Positions 62,771-64,000 of a DNA stretch of 64,000 nucleotides are shown in pieces. Position 1 is the stretch's first letter. Each line of letters starts with the position of its first letter. Source of the DNA: Lachnospiraceae bacterium (lineage in GTDB: Bacteria > Bacillota > Clostridia > Lachnospirales > Lachnospiraceae); assembly GCA_024691305.1 (NCBI GenBank), contig JAILNS010000036.1, forward strand, positions 124,001 to 188,000, in the 5' to 3' direction. The notes under the pieces are model-generated. The model had not been told where the DNA came from and did no database searches. It saw only the letters and a list, made by a program, of their open reading frames with translations. A program made the position numbers and the translations under genes.

Positions 62771-64000
62771 TCATTTGATGTTTACTTTGATATTTGTCAG
62801 CGCACATTCATCCCCTGTCAGACATATGTTTATATCCTTGACTTTATCGGAGATCATAAAATATGAATTGACCGAAATACCAAGATTTTCCGTAAATACA
62901 GTGACATAAGACGATTTCTTAAAAAAGCTCACATTACAGTCAAAGCCCTCTTTGTTTTTTTCTTTCCATACATCCCAGCTCTCGAAATCACCGGTCTTAT
63001 TGATAATGGACTTCCTTTCCTTGCACAAAGAACCGTCCACTGTCACTTCACCGTCCAGACGGATAAGCGCAAGATCATAGTGATCATTTCCTTTATAGGA
63101 TGTATACAGATTAATATACGGACAGTGCCATACAAGAGAAGCATATGGGAACGTCTTGGTATGGAAACTGATATTCGTCCCGTCTTTTAGCCTAACGGGC
63201 GGTGTGGCTGTATTTCTGTAATCATCAAACTGTATGTTCGGCAGATCTCCCGTCGGGCCGTCAGTGTATACAAATTTATCTGCCAGACGAGGAATAAATC
63301 CGTCTCCTATCTCATCATCACTTACATGGGCTGATACATCATATATGAAACAATTCTCACCGGTGATCGCGATATAGGAATACTTAATGCTGTTTTGTAA
63401 AGCCATAACGGCTTTTATCTTCTTCTTTTTGCTGTTTAGAGTGATCATCACATGATCTTCATATCTTACAGCTTCGATCTCGTATACCGTCTTGTCGGAA
63501 GCAGTATTTTCGGCATCTATTGTGTTTTCTTCCTGCTTATCCTTTATATCTATCTTCTTTTCCCTGACATTCGGCATTTCGACTTCTCCGTCGAACCGGA
63601 TACGTCCGTATTCGGAATAATGCATATCCTCAGCCCGTTTCTTATCAAAATGCACTCTTGCATCACGGGAATCAAACATGATGATGGAAGGAACACCGGG
63701 ATTTGTCTCATCTTCATCTTTGGAACGTACTTTCAAACGTATCTTCACGGTTTGCGGAGTAAGTCTGAATGCTTCGGATACACTGCTTCCGAAACTGTCG
63801 CAATCAAGTTCACTTCCGCCCGCGATCGCCGAAACCTCGTTTTCCGATTCTTTCATCTCATAATTAACATCGCGGTCTATCATGGATAACATGATCCTGG
63901 CAAACTTCGGGTCAAATTGTGTTTCGATACCCTTTACAATCTCCTCGCGAACCTTTGTCTGCGACATGTAATTTCTGTATCTTCCCTTACAGGTCATTCC
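62771..64000 (-). CDS. HD-GYP-like protein, C-terminal part (5' end outside the window)
   Basis: The gene continues past the right edge; the apparent Met near the edge is probably the Met of a DAMT-like motif rather than a start. The first residues, MTCKGRYRNYMSQTKVREEI and GIETQFDPKFARIML, resemble the end of HD-GYP domains (DAMTSDRxYR and GTQFDP), which break down c-di-GMP or other cyclic nucleotides. About 350 further residues, rich in beta strands and without membrane segments, form a domain I cannot assign. The HD-GYP active site itself is not visible here. Confidence 0.72.
   Translation of the reverse strand, partial: GMTCKGRYRNYMSQTKVREEIVKGIETQFDPKFARIMLSMIDRDVNYEMKESENEVSAIAGGSELDCDSFGSSVSEAFRLTPQTVKIRLKVRSKDEDETNPGVPSIIMFDSRDARVHFDKKRAEDMHYSEYGRIRFDGEVEMPNVREKKIDIKDKQEENTIDAENTASDKTVYEIEAVRYEDHVMITLNSKKKKIKAVMALQNSIKYSYIAITGENCFIYDVSAHVSDDEIGDGFIPRLADKFVYTDGPTGDLPNIQFDDYRNTATPPVRLKDGTNISFHTKTFPYASLVWHCPYINLYTSYKGNDHYDLALIRLDGEVTVDGSLCKERKSIINKTGDFESWDVWKEKNKEGFDCNVSFFKKSSYVTVFTENLGISVNSYFMISDKVKDINICLTGDECALTNIKVNIK

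Overview
The window reads as chromosomal DNA of an anaerobic, low-to-moderate GC Firmicute, most likely a Lachnospiraceae relative of Butyrivibrio, Roseburia or Lachnospira. This is inferred from gene content and order: rex with an NAD(P)H-hydrate repair gene and alanine racemase, formate-tetrahydrofolate ligase next to folD, sigma-H beside rlmB, mrnC and cysS, an NHLM-type peptide exporter, and a PurF-like protein without the catalytic cysteine. Almost every gene lies on the minus strand in long, tightly packed operons. The only plus-strand genes are tmcAL and a tRNA-Thr. No insertion sequence, prophage or CRISPR array was seen, and no gene-free stretch exceeds 300 bases.

Layout, left to right. 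(1) 1-12.5 kb is one long minus-strand operon running from a Rex-controlled promoter: rex, a coiled-coil protein, NAD(P)H-hydrate repair enzyme, alr, yebC, a polytopic membrane protein, ftsK, fhs, folD and a cut-off zinc-ribbon gene. tmcAL is divergent. (2) 13.8-20.5 kb is a signalling group: diguanylate cyclase, SpoIIE-type phosphatase, RsbW-type kinase, VanZ-like protein, PurF-like protein and, upstream, a YitT transporter. (3) 20.5-29.6 kb is the most unusual part: an ECF sigma factor with stand-alone STAS proteins, an HATPase-like regulator, a STAS-acyl/aryl-CoA ligase fusion, a membrane acyltransferase, a 972-residue surface protein and a 66-residue protein that looks like an exported-peptide leader. 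Two promoters in this block share the bipartite motif TGCCAYTTG-N11-CGTATAAA, which I propose is the site of the ECF factor. (4) 29.7-35.7 kb encodes a complete NHLM-type exporter (peptidase-ABC, second ABC, short HlyD-like adaptor) and a lipoprotein, with no maturation enzyme. (5) 35.9-45.5 kb holds tRNA-Gly, a PilZ protein, and a sugar ABC transporter with two binding proteins and a YesM/YesN two-component system. (6) 45.5-61.6 kb is housekeeping: RluA, HAD, QueA, exonuclease III, LTA-synthase-like, sigma-H, RlmB, MrnC, CysS, CysE and IspF, with a GH127 arabinofuranosidase and a GldA/GldFG-type ABC exporter upstream. (7) 61.7-64 kb has tRNA-Thr with a clear promoter and bidirectional terminator, a glycerophosphodiesterase, and the C-terminal part of an HD-GYP-like protein.

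Working hypothesis: regions 2-4 form a cell-envelope and secretion programme. A partner-switching cascade (phosphatase, kinase, STAS antagonists) and c-di-GMP signals would feed into an ECF sigma factor. That factor would drive a surface protein, lipid-type acylation enzymes and a small secreted peptide, the last possibly exported by the NHLM machinery. The motif and gene order are visible in the sequence; the functional links are inference.
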